Source: Methanomicrobiales archaeon
GTDB taxonomy: Archaea > Halobacteriota > Methanomicrobia > Methanomicrobiales > Methanoculleaceae
Assembly: GCA_012510335.1 (NCBI GenBank)
Contig: JAAZIF010000008.1
Coordinates: 1-7,679 of the forward strand
Length of the DNA: 7,679 bases
Direction of reading: 5' to 3'
Below are positions 1 to 5,861 of this stretch, in pieces; position 1 is the first letter of the stretch; each line of letters opens with the position of its first letter. Both the position numbers and the translations under genes were made by a program. Below the pieces are notes generated by a model that made no database searches, was not told the origin of the DNA, and worked only from the letters and a program-made list of their open reading frames with translations.

Positions 1-465
1 GCGGCGTTCGGGCTCACCCGGGTCAGGGTGGCCGAGAAGGATGAGCTTGACGTGAACGATCCGGAGTCGATCGCCACAATCAGGGAGCGGGGGATGACGC
101 TTGCCGATATAATGGCCTACTCTGCGCCCCGGGATATGGTCGCCCGGGAGTGGACGAACGGGTTTCACCTTACCCGCAGGTGCGCCGATCTCCTGCATTC
201 GTACGGGCATGGGCGGGAGGCGATCGTCCGGGCGTTCCTGGATATACTCGCCTCCGAACCGGACACCTTCATCGCAAAGAAGCACGGGGCAGAGACTGCG
301 GAGAGGACGATGCGGTGCGCGGGCGAAGTGGTCCGCGGGGGGCGCGATCTCCACGCCTTTGACGATGAATGCATCCGGGATGGGATCAACCCGGGCTCGA
401 TCGCTGATATCACCATAGCCGGGATATACGTGGCGCTAGGGGAGGGGTGGCGGTGGGACTGCTAG
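1..465 (+). CDS. Triphosphoribosyl-dephospho-CoA synthase (CitG) family protein, 5'-truncated
   Basis: The reading frame is open from the first base, so the start lies upstream of the window; 154 C-terminal residues are visible. In bacterial citrate lyase systems CitG joins dephospho-CoA to ATP to make the 2'-(5''-triphosphoribosyl) prosthetic-group precursor. Family signatures are DTFIAKKHG (visible residues 88-96) and the C-terminal NPGSIADITIAG (130-141), the usual NPG-x-x-AD helix. No citrate lyase gene is visible. Archaeal members usually sit next to DUF447, as here, so the substrate is probably another nucleotide-type cofactor intermediate; a role around methanopterin metabolism is my inference from recalled gene neighbourhoods. 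The stop codon lies inside the start of the next gene (overlap of 13 or 19 bases depending on its start), so the two are probably co-transcribed and translationally coupled. Family assignment is fairly secure, the reaction is not. Confidence 0.85.
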   Translation, partial: AAFGLTRVRVAEKDELDVNDPESIATIRERGMTLADIMAYSAPRDMVAREWTNGFHLTRRCADLLHSYGHGREAIVRAFLDILASEPDTFIAKKHGAETAERTMRCAGEVVRGGRDLHAFDDECIRDGINPGSIADITIAGIYVALGEGWRWDC

Positions 466-1013
466 CCGGGGGGATCAACGAGGTGATCGCGACCACCGAC
501 TGCAACGCTGCACCCATGGGGATCATCAATCGGGGCGGCTCCCTGCACATGGTTCTCTTCCGGGGGAGCCATACCGCCAAAAACATCGTCCGGGATCGCT
601 GGGTGGTGGCGAACTTCGTCTTCGATCCCGTCATATATGTCAGGACTGCTTTTGACGATCTCCCCCTGGAAGCGTTTGTCCGGGAGGAGGTCAGCGGGCT
701 GACCGTCTCCCGCCTCCGTGACGTGGAGGCCTGGGCCGCGTTTGCCGCTGACGTGGAGCGGTCGAGCGAAGAGGCTATCATCGTCCGGCTAACCCTGATG
801 AAAGAGGAGGTGCTCGGACTCCGGCTGCATCCGGTTAACCGGGGTTTTTACAGCATAGTGGATGCGACGGTCCATGCCACCCGCTACGTCAGGAACCGAG
901 ATCCCTGGCTCGGGCGGTTGATCGAGCACCACGCCGGGCTTGCCCGGAAGTGCGGCGGTCCCAGGGAATGGGAGGCACTCGAACTCCTCCTCCACTACAT
1001 GAACAACCGATAA
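453..1013 (+). CDS. DUF447 family protein (flavin reductase-like split barrel)
   Basis: A 186-residue protein recognised as DUF447 by its N-terminal pattern: GGINEVIATT followed by NAAPMGIINR, then a strand-rich stretch with VANFVFDPVIYVRTAFDDLP. From family knowledge, DUF447 has an FMN-binding split-barrel fold, with a helical C-terminal half (here about residues 120-186, ending LELLLHYMNNR). No catalytic residues can be assigned. I chose GTG at 453 because GGAGG at 441-445 sits seven bases upstream. GTG at 447, two codons earlier, is the alternative and would use AGGGG at 438-442. The gene overlaps the CitG-like gene, and this pairing is common in methanogens. My inference is a joint role in a C1-cofactor pathway, possibly tetrahydromethanopterin. 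It ends in tandem stops (TAATAA). No signal peptide or membrane segment is visible. Confidence 0.85.
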   Translation: MGLLAGGINEVIATTDCNAAPMGIINRGGSLHMVLFRGSHTAKNIVRDRWVVANFVFDPVIYVRTAFDDLPLEAFVREEVSGLTVSRLRDVEAWAAFAADVERSSEEAIIVRLTLMKEEVLGLRLHPVNRGFYSIVDATVHATRYVRNRDPWLGRLIEHHAGLARKCGGPREWEALELLLHYMNNR

Positions 1014-1037
1014 TAAAACTCTCAGGATACTGAAAAG

Positions 1038-1056
1038 GCCGGCCCGGTTTGCCGGC
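1038..1056 (+). repeat. Short GC inverted repeat after the DUF447 gene
   Basis: GCCGGC at 1038-1043 and GCCGGC at 1051-1056 can form a six-pair stem with a seven-base loop, 24 bases after the DUF447 stop. No T run follows, and archaeal termination relies mainly on oligo-T, so it is not a convincing terminator. It might stabilise the mRNA 3' end. In DNA this GC-rich such a repeat can occur by chance. Confidence 0.3.
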
Positions 1057-1138
1057 GTTCATCAGAGCGAGTTCATCATCCAACTGACCGATGATGTCAA
1101 GGCAGAGGTAGAACTCTCAGCGCCTGACCAACCGTTCG

Positions 1139-1149
1139 TTATATATAAT
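1139..1149 (+). promoter_or_regulatory. Candidate archaeal TATA box (distal)
   Basis: TTATATATAAT is one of the best TATA-box matches in the window and stands out from GC-rich surroundings. With usual archaeal spacing, transcription would begin near 1165-1172, exactly where the hairpin at 1171-1222 starts. It could drive a short RNA, or serve as a distal promoter giving the fasciclin gene a leader of about 165 bases. No clear purine-rich BRE precedes it. Because the box is nearly palindromic it could also work on the minus strand, but no minus-strand gene lies in reach. Confidence 0.45.
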
Positions 1150-1167
1150 CCAGTAACGATCACCAGG

Positions 1168-1247
1168 GTACGGGCGTCCCCAGCGTTCTCTTTTAGCCAT
1201 GAAAGGGTGGAAGGGACGTCCGGCACATTCTACTTTTTGGACAAAAG
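1168..1247 (+). ncRNA. Possible small RNA or structured leader with T-run terminator
   Basis: Bases 1171-1180 (CGGGCGTCCC) pair with 1213-1222 (GGGACGTCCG) in ten pairs including one G-U. Inside, 1188-1194 (CTCTTTT) pair with 1201-1207 (GAAAGGG) in seven pairs including two G-U, closing a six-base loop. An internal loop of seven and five bases separates the stems. A five-T run follows at 1234-1238, and a small AT hairpin, CTTTT/AAAAG at 1233-1247, overlaps it. A TATA box sits about 30 bases before the predicted 5' end. TATA box, hairpin and oligo-T in order fit a transcript of roughly 70 bases. I recognise no known RNA family, and the frame open from 1003 to 1338 is a competing explanation. 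No folding energy was computed. Confidence 0.25.
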
Positions 1248-1282
1248 ATCCGGGTTATGCAACACAGCACCCATTACCGCAA

Positions 1283-1291
1283 TTTTATATA
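1283..1291 (+). promoter_or_regulatory. TATA box of the fasciclin gene
   Basis: TTTTATATA closely matches the methanogen TATA-box consensus and lies 43 bases before the fasciclin ATG. Transcription would start around 1310-1316, giving a leader of about 20-25 bases that contains the ribosome binding site GGAGGG at 1323-1328. The start site itself is inferred. Confidence 0.6.
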
Positions 1292-1334
1292 CCATACAGA
1301 ATGATCAGATCGATGCTTCACTGGAGGGTGACCG

Positions 1335-1772
1335 ATGAAGAGCATATATGAGACGGCCCGGGAAGACAGCCGGTTGAGCACCTCTGTCAGGATGGCAGAG
1401 GCTGGAGGGGTGCTTGAGTCCCTCCAGAAAGGAGGACCGTATACGGCCTTCATCCCGACAAACGAGGCGTATGAGATAATCCCGGAAGAGAGGCTTGAGA
1501 CTATCATAAAGGACCGGGAGAGGCTTGCCGATATGGTACTATACCACGTGGTCCAGGGCAAACTCACCACGCGGGAACTCTCCCGTATGGAGGCGATAAA
1601 AACTCTGCAGGGGGACCACCTGGATATTGCGGAATCACCCAAAGGTATGCGGTTGAACGAAGCCGCAATCATACAGTCTGATATCGAATGCATGGATGGT
1701 ATCTACCATGTCATCGATCACGTGCTAATACCCCGGGCGGTCAAGGCGCGGGTGGAGAAGTCATGGACATAA
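1335..1772 (+). CDS. Fasciclin (FAS1) domain protein, single domain
   Basis: A 145-residue protein made of one FAS1 domain. Conserved landmarks are H1, YTAFIPTNEAY (residues 36-46); the central YHVVQGK (70-76); and H2, DGIYHVIDHVLIP (121-133). FAS1 domains are adhesion or ligand-binding modules; the partner of stand-alone prokaryotic forms is generally unknown. No N-terminal hydrophobic segment or lipobox is visible, so the protein is predicted to stay in the cytoplasm, unlike classical secreted fasciclins, though signal-less single-domain members are common in prokaryotes. The ATG is supported by GGAGGG seven bases upstream and by the TATA box at 1283-1291. It appears to be a single-gene transcript. 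The ATG overlaps the TGA of the preceding uncalled open frame (ATGA), which may be coincidence. Confidence 0.9.
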   Translation: MKSIYETAREDSRLSTSVRMAEAGGVLESLQKGGPYTAFIPTNEAYEIIPEERLETIIKDRERLADMVLYHVVQGKLTTRELSRMEAIKTLQGDHLDIAESPKGMRLNEAAIIQSDIECMDGIYHVIDHVLIPRAVKARVEKSWT

Positions 1773-2174
1773 CAGCCCTGATCCCCGGGACAGGAGTAGC
1801 ACATAGACCGCGTGGCAGATCCCGTTACTGACCGGCAACCCCTCCGGCACAACATCCAGGGTCAGATCTCCACTGGAGCGATCGCAGGATCCGTATTCCC
1901 GGGAGGACTATGTGGCACCGGTGAGTCGGCCGGCATCACCCGGGGATCGCGCCCAGATCCCCACACTGCCCGGAAAGCATCATCATCCAGGACGAAGAGC
2001 GTACAGGGCACTCAACCACTCTTCCCGGCCCTGCAAGCCCGTACAGGAACGCGGCAAACGATCCCGATTCCAGCAGGGTCGCAAGTGTGATGAAGCATAT
2101 AGCTGCAGAACGGGATGCCGGCCTGAAACAGACCGCTATTTGGGTTTCATGCCCCGGGCGGGAAGGAGCGGTCG
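1773..2174. other. Gene-poor stretch between the fasciclin and HEAT-repeat genes
   Basis: About 400 bases with no gene I can support. A plus-strand frame from 1912 continues far into the HEAT gene, but its product is a low-complexity Arg/Ser/Pro sequence typical of antisense reading. A minus-strand frame (2178 down to 1936, 80 codons) begins with a GTG overlapping the HEAT stop as GTGA and encodes a moderately hydrophobic segment near residues 26-50, but it has no good ribosome binding site and no recognisable family. A 22-codon frame starts inside the fasciclin 3' end at 1763. No long inverted repeat, T-run terminator or promoter stands out. The stretch may be decayed coding sequence. Confidence 0.55.
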
Positions 2175-2717
2175 TCACACGCTCGGGATCTCGCGTTCGG
2201 TCCCGATATCATCGATCGCCTGCCGGGCTGCAAGCCTGACGTCACGGTCTGCATCCCCGAGTATGCGCGTCAGCGGCTCCCGGGCCCGCGGATTGCCTAT
2301 CCGCCCGAGTGCCCATGCCGCCATCTTCCTGACACGTGGCTTCGGGTCGCCAAGCAGCCGGATCAGCGGCTCGACAGCCCTGGGATCGCCGATCTTCCCG
2401 AGCGCCCATGCCGCCCCCATCCTGACCCAGGGACTCTCATCCTCAAGACTTCGTATCAGCGGGAGCACAGGCTCACGCTCATCGATGACCCCGAGCGCCT
2501 TCGCTGCTTTCCACCGTACATCGACATACTCATCATCCAGCGCCTGGATCAGCGGCTGCACCGCACGGTGGTCTTTCAGCTCCCCGAGCGCCTCTGCGGC
2601 CCGCCACCGGTTATTGGGATCCCCGGACTCCAACATCTCCAGGTATCTGTGAAGTTTCGTCTCCCTGCCGGGATCCGCGGCCATCCTCCCTGGTGATGGT
2701 GAATCCTCTCCTGCCAT
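2175..2717 (-). CDS. HEAT-repeat (PBS lyase HEAT-like) protein
   Basis: A 180-residue protein consisting, after a 21-residue polar N-terminus, of five consecutive 31-residue helical repeats: residues 22-52, 53-83, 84-114, 115-145 and 146-176. The repeat pattern is VxPLIRxLxDxxxxVRxxAAxALGxIGDPRA, the PBS-lyase HEAT-like type, which forms a right-handed solenoid. Such proteins are generally scaffolds for protein-protein contacts; some members attach bilins to phycobiliproteins, but nothing suggests that here. No signal peptide, membrane segment or enzyme domain is visible, so it is probably a cytoplasmic adaptor. The ATG is preceded by GAGGT five bases upstream on the minus strand. It is divergent from the gene at 2807, with 89 bases between the starts. 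Confidence 0.9.
   Translation of the reverse strand: MAGEDSPSPGRMAADPGRETKLHRYLEMLESGDPNNRWRAAEALGELKDHRAVQPLIQALDDEYVDVRWKAAKALGVIDEREPVLPLIRSLEDESPWVRMGAAWALGKIGDPRAVEPLIRLLGDPKPRVRKMAAWALGRIGNPRAREPLTRILGDADRDVRLAARQAIDDIGTEREIPSV
2190..2654 (-). repeat. Five tandem 93-base coding repeats
   Basis: The five HEAT units are each exactly 31 codons with no insertion or deletion, so the DNA has a 93-base period over 465 bases. Similarity is visible in the DNA itself: GCCCATGCCGCC occurs at 2311-2322 and again at 2404-2415 on the plus strand, exactly 93 bases apart. Units 3 and 4 are the most alike, the outer units more diverged. Confidence 0.8.
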
Positions 2718-2806
2718 AGGCTACCTCACATGAATTTTGAACCGCCGGAGCATAAGGTTTTGCCCGTGGAGATGCATTTTTCTACTTCCCCGGCCATCAC
2801 CATACT
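2718..2806. promoter_or_regulatory. Divergent promoter region between HEAT and hypothetical genes
   Basis: This 89-base gap separates two divergent starts and must carry both promoters. On the minus strand a weak TATA-like CTTATG (about 2752-2757) would start transcription close to the HEAT ribosome binding site. On the plus strand the T-rich GCATTTTTCTA (2773-2783) lies about 30 bases before the ATG at 2807, suiting a leaderless message. Neither is a strong consensus match, so exact positions are tentative. Confidence 0.4.
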
Positions 2807-3223
2807 ATGGTGAGCCCGACCGGTAAACCAGAGGGGACGGTTTTCCCGCCGGACCTGGAGCGCCTCGGCATCGCCCCCGGAGCAAAGATCGATATCAGGA
2901 AACTTGGCAGGATGGGAGAGCGGCACAACTTCCACATCTACCTCTACTTTGAGGAAGACCTGGCCAGGTCTTCCACGCTCCAGGAAGACCTGCAGGAGTA
3001 CAGCGGCGCACCGATCCTGGAACGCCCGTTCGTCAGGCTTGATACATTCCTCAGTTTCGCCACCGAGTCGGATCCCCTCTTTACCCGGCGCCTGGAGGAG
3101 TTCCCGCTGGTAATCGAGATCGTCGCCTGCGGGGAGATCGAGGTGGAAGGGAGAGGCCCCACAGCATACGTCAAAGGGCTGATGCCATTCCTGGACGAGC
3201 TTAAGATGGAGGACGCACCCTGA
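2807..3223 (+). CDS. Hypothetical protein, 138 residues, unrecognised family
   Basis: I do not recognise this protein. It is a complete 138-residue frame with codon usage like its neighbours and is the best frame in its region, so it is probably real. It is acidic and soluble-looking, without a signal peptide, membrane helix or cysteine cluster (one cysteine, residue 108). The first 35 residues contain FPPDLERLGIAPGAKIDIRKLG, resembling a short DNA- or ligand-binding beta motif, but that reading is speculative. Residues 40-62 hold HNFHIYLYFEEDLARSS, a beta strand into a helix, and the C-terminus (125-138) is helical and acidic. No Shine-Dalgarno sequence precedes the ATG, so the message may be leaderless; GTG at 2810 is an alternative start. 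It is divergent from the HEAT gene and convergent with nadC, with only 14 bases between the stops. Confidence 0.65.
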   Translation: MVSPTGKPEGTVFPPDLERLGIAPGAKIDIRKLGRMGERHNFHIYLYFEEDLARSSTLQEDLQEYSGAPILERPFVRLDTFLSFATESDPLFTRRLEEFPLVIEIVACGEIEVEGRGPTAYVKGLMPFLDELKMEDAP

Positions 3224-3237
3224 ACATCCCCCAACCG

Positions 3238-4101
3238 CTACAAAACCCGGACTGTGCTCATACCCTTCAGGATGTCCAGACTCACATCGAAGTTCCTGAC
3301 CGTATGGGTGAGCGCGCCCATGCTTATGACATCGATCCCTGTCGAGGCGTACCCGGCAAGATCATCGCCGGAGATACCCCCTGAGACCTCGAGGATCACC
3401 CGCTCCCGGAGGCCCTGCCCGGAAAGCGCCCGGACCGTCTCCCGGACCGTATCCGGCGTCATGTTATCGAGCAGGATGATATCAGCCCCGACGCCGGCAG
3501 CCGTGATCGCATCATCAGTCGTCTCGACCTCGACCTCGATCAGCCGGTAGAGAGACACCTCCTTCGCACGCCGTATCGCCTCCGGGAGGGGCACCAGCGC
3601 AAGGTGGTTATCCTTGATCAGGATCATATCCGAGAGGGTGTGGCGGTGCGGGTCGCCCCCACCGAGCACCACCGCCTTCTTATCGAGTGCCCGGAGCCCC
3701 GGGACAGTCTTCCGGGTTGCGGCGACCCGGACATCCGGGGAGACCCCCCGCACCGCATCGACCGCCTCCCGCGTCCGGGTTGCGATCCCACCCATCCGTC
3801 CGATGATGTTGAGCGCCGTCCGCTCGACGAGGAGAACCCCCCGTGCGGGGCCGTCGAGATCGAGGAGAATCTCCCCGGATGTGACCGGTCTGCCGTCAGC
3901 GGTGCGCGCGCGGACCCTGACACCGAAGTGTTCGAAGAGTGCTTTTGCCTCGGCAAGCCCTGCGATGACCCCCGACTCATTCGCCCTGACCACCGCCCGG
4001 CATGTGACGTCGGGGACGACCGCATCGGTGGTGGCGTCACCCCACGGCGCATCCTCCCTTATGAACCGGAGCAGGTCTTCGAGCGGGATCATGGGGTTCA
4101 C
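3238..4101 (-). CDS. nadC: Nicotinate-nucleotide pyrophosphorylase (quinolinate phosphoribosyltransferase)
   Basis: NadC converts quinolinate and PRPP to nicotinate mononucleotide, CO2 and pyrophosphate in the cytoplasm, the last step of de novo pyridine-ring synthesis. The 287 residues match the usual length. Visible signatures: ERTALNIIGRMGGIATRT (93-110), TRKTVPGLR (129-137) with the substrate-binding Arg/Lys, GGGDPHRHTLSD (147-158), LIKDNH (161-166), EVEVE-type strand (189-193), LLDN (210-213) and the phosphate-binding EVSGGI (238-243). It is the third gene of the NAD operon. Its GTG start at 4101 overlaps the nadA stop as GTGA, suggesting translational coupling. ATG at 4092, three codons later, gives the common MIPLE start and is an equally reasonable choice; neither has a strong ribosome binding site. 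Confidence 0.95.
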   Translation of the reverse strand: MNPMIPLEDLLRFIREDAPWGDATTDAVVPDVTCRAVVRANESGVIAGLAEAKALFEHFGVRVRARTADGRPVTSGEILLDLDGPARGVLLVERTALNIIGRMGGIATRTREAVDAVRGVSPDVRVAATRKTVPGLRALDKKAVVLGGGDPHRHTLSDMILIKDNHLALVPLPEAIRRAKEVSLYRLIEVEVETTDDAITAAGVGADIILLDNMTPDTVRETVRALSGQGLRERVILEVSGGISGDDLAGYASTGIDVISMGALTHTVRNFDVSLDILKGMSTVRVL

Positions 4102-4991
4102 GCCCCGACGGCGAGCATCCGCTCGATCGTCAACCGTGCCCGGTCCATGACATCCCGTGAGAGGATGACCTCATGCTCCTCGCGCTCGAGCGCCCGCCGG
4201 AGGTCGGCGAGGGATATCTTCTTCATATCACCGCAGATCGCATCCGGTTTTTCGTAAAAGACCCTGCCCGGGTAGAGCACCCGGAGGCGGGAGGCCATCT
4301 CCCGCTCGGTGAATACCGCCCAGGGCTCGCCCTCGCCGGCGGCACCCCGGACCATCCCCCCGGTGGATGCGATCATGTCGGACTGCTCCTGGATCTCCGG
4401 GTGGCACTCAGGGTGGCAGACGATCATGCCGCCCTTCCTCCGGGCCGCCTCGACGTCAGCGAGCGTGAACCCGGTATGGACGTAGCAGTGGCCGCCGGGC
4501 GGCAGAGGGATGATCGTCTTGTAGGGGAGCTCCCGCTGGACGTATGCCGCGAGGTTTGAGTCCGGTCCAAAGAGGATCGTCTCGTTCGGGAGCGATGCGA
4601 CGACTTTCACCGCGTTTGCCGATGTGCAGACTATGTCGGCGAGCGCCTTGCTCTCTGCCGTGCTGTTGGCATAGATCACCACGGCCGCATCCGGGTGGCG
4701 CTCCCTCGCCTCCCGGATCATATCCGGCGTCAGGAAGTCGGCTAGGGGGCAGCCCGCATCCAGGACCGGGATGACCACTTTCCGTTCGGGGTTTAGGATC
4801 TTTGCCGTCTCGGCCATAAACTGGACCCCGCAGACGACTATGAGGTCGGCACCGGTCTCCTTCGCCTTCACGGCAAGCTCGAGGCTATCCCCCACCACAT
4901 CGGCGAGCGCCTGTATCTCAAGAGGCTGGTAGTTATGCGCCATGACAACTGCATTCTTTCTGGCCTTAAGCGCACGAATCTCCGCTTCCAT
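4098..4991 (-). CDS. nadA: Quinolinate synthase A
   Basis: NadA condenses iminoaspartate with dihydroxyacetone phosphate to quinolinate, using an oxygen-sensitive 4Fe-4S cluster. The 297 residues match the compact archaeal/Thermotoga type. The three expected cluster cysteines are at 81 (LDAGCPLADF), 169 (GGHCYVHTGF) and 253 (DAICGDMKKIS). Substrate-site landmarks are AHNYQ (18-22), GDSLELA (34-40), YANSTAESKA (107-116), CTSANA (122-127) and the HPE triad in VCHPECHPE (191-199). C122, C192 and C196 are additional and not the expected cluster ligands. It starts two bases after the aspartate dehydrogenase stop and overlaps nadC by four, so the three genes form one transcription unit. AGGGA lies several bases upstream of the ATG. 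Its iminoaspartate would come from the preceding gene, since no nadB is present here. Confidence 0.96.
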   Translation of the reverse strand: MEAEIRALKARKNAVVMAHNYQPLEIQALADVVGDSLELAVKAKETGADLIVVCGVQFMAETAKILNPERKVVIPVLDAGCPLADFLTPDMIREARERHPDAAVVIYANSTAESKALADIVCTSANAVKVVASLPNETILFGPDSNLAAYVQRELPYKTIIPLPPGGHCYVHTGFTLADVEAARRKGGMIVCHPECHPEIQEQSDMIASTGGMVRGAAGEGEPWAVFTEREMASRLRVLYPGRVFYEKPDAICGDMKKISLADLRRALEREEHEVILSRDVMDRARLTIERMLAVGA

Positions 4992-4993
4992 TT

Positions 4994-5752
4994 TTATGTC
5001 CCTACCACCAGAGGATTCTCAAGGTTCTTCAGGAGCGTCAGGATTGAGAGGGCTGCCATATAACTCGTTGCAGGGTTATCGGGGCTCGGGACGTTTCTCA
5101 CCCTTATGTATATATCCCCAAACTCCCCCTGGACGAATATCTCGTGAATATTCCTCTCTATTCCGGGATCTACCCGGAGTTCCACGTCGGCGTCCCGGCC
5201 AGCTGCCAGTCCCAACGCTACCGCGACATTGATATTTTTTGGGTATATCTTTATACAGTCGCGCGCAAGCCCCTTAAATACCTCGGATCTCTCCCCGGCA
5301 ACCATCCCGAGCGACGCGGGGGGCTTTGTCGTCCGCAGCAGGAGTTTCTCCGGCGGTGAGATCTGACCGATCTTGAGGTTATCAAGCCCGATTATGGCGC
5401 CGCTCGGTATACGGATCTTCCGTCCCGCCTCCAGTGCGGTCTCGATGAGGCGCTCGCAAAACTCCTCATCGGCGAGTGCCCCCACGGAGAGGATGACGAT
5501 ATCCCTCCCTGACCGGAGAACCGCCTCCCCGTAGAGCCTGACCGCGTCGACCGATGCGGCCTCCACGACGATCGAGAACTCATCCTGCATGAATAGATCA
5601 AAGTCAGTATATGCCCGGGCATGGCAGAGTTCCGCAAGCTCTTCAGCCCGCCCGGGGATGATATCGAAGACCGCAACAATCCGGATGCCCCCGGCGCGCG
5701 CGGCGATTATGCGCCCTACGTTGCCGCACCCGAGCAACCCTATTTTTATCAT
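4994..5752 (-). CDS. nadX: L-aspartate dehydrogenase (NAD-synthesis type)
   Basis: This enzyme oxidises L-aspartate to iminoaspartate with NAD(P)+, replacing the FAD/oxygen- or fumarate-dependent NadB. The 252 residues begin with a Rossmann fold, MIKIGLLGCGNVGRI, whose GxGxxG is at residues 8-13. Family motifs include VVEAAS (62-67), SVGAL (89-93), PSGAIIGLD (116-124) and KNINVAVALGLAAG (172-185). H203 in RNIHEI is the candidate catalytic histidine. The frame extends upstream to 5863, but that extension lacks family sequence and would overlap the divergent gene, so I take the ATG at 5752. No Shine-Dalgarno is present, and TATA-like AATACTTAA (5789-5781, minus strand) lies about 30 bases upstream, suiting a nearly leaderless message. 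It leads the nadX-nadA-nadC operon. Confidence 0.93.
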   Translation of the reverse strand: MIKIGLLGCGNVGRIIAARAGGIRIVAVFDIIPGRAEELAELCHARAYTDFDLFMQDEFSIVVEAASVDAVRLYGEAVLRSGRDIVILSVGALADEEFCERLIETALEAGRKIRIPSGAIIGLDNLKIGQISPPEKLLLRTTKPPASLGMVAGERSEVFKGLARDCIKIYPKNINVAVALGLAAGRDADVELRVDPGIERNIHEIFVQGEFGDIYIRVRNVPSPDNPATSYMAALSILTLLKNLENPLVVGT

Positions 5753-5780
5753 TCCAATAAAGAAATTGTAACATCGGCGG

Positions 5781-5789
5781 TTAAGTATT
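5781..5789. promoter_or_regulatory. Shared TATA-like element between nadX and the methylthiotransferase gene
   Basis: TTAAGTATT reads AATACTTAA on the other strand and is the most AT-rich box in the divergent region. On the minus strand it would place the transcription start within a few bases of the nadX ATG (5752). On the plus strand it points to a start near 5808-5814, before the methylthiotransferase gene. No separate TATA box of comparable quality is seen for either gene, so one box may serve both directions, or a weaker one was missed. AATTGTAA (5764-5771) is an alternative. Confidence 0.4.
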
Positions 5790-5861
5790 GTGCCCGGACA
5801 AAAAAACGGCCTGGTGCCGGGGAAATCTCCAGACGCCGGTGACCCGGCCGCGCATATCACC

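Larger units (their letters stand above)
1014..1334. other. Intergenic stretch with regulatory signals, no confident gene
   Basis: This 321-base gap between the DUF447 and fasciclin genes is visibly richer in A and T than its neighbours. It contains a short GC hairpin (1038-1056), a strong TATA box (1139-1149), a two-part hairpin (1171-1222) followed by a T run (1234-1238), and a second TATA box (1283-1291) before the fasciclin gene. One plus-strand frame stays open from 1003 to a TGA at 1336-1338 that overlaps the fasciclin ATG, but it has no ATG; its first GTG is at 1207 and lacks a spaced ribosome binding site. I therefore do not call a gene here. A decayed gene or an RNA remains possible. 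Confidence 0.6.

Noticed and set aside
1038..1056. GCCGGC hairpin as a transcription terminator for the DUF447 transcript
   Set aside because: No oligo-T follows the stem; kept only as an inverted repeat.
1199..1351. 50-codon frame with an ATG at 1199 in the intergenic region
   Set aside because: Its ATG falls in the hairpin loop without a spaced ribosome binding site, it overlaps the fasciclin start, and the product resembles no family.
1763..1831. 22-codon frame starting inside the fasciclin 3' end, preceded by GGTGGAG
   Set aside because: Very short, ends without any recognisable feature, and a purine run there is explained by the fasciclin codons.
1812..2090. Plus-strand frame of 92 codons after the fasciclin gene
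   Set aside because: No ribosome binding site, no recognisable family and no promoter; composition is like noncoding GC-rich DNA.
1912..2652. Long plus-strand open frame (246 codons) across the HEAT gene
   Set aside because: It lies mostly antisense to a clear HEAT-repeat protein, and its product is Arg/Ser/Pro-rich low-complexity sequence without a domain.
3604..4257. Long plus-strand frame (217 codons) opposite nadC and nadA
   Set aside because: Fully antisense to two well-identified enzymes; open only because GC-rich codons rarely create stops in that frame.
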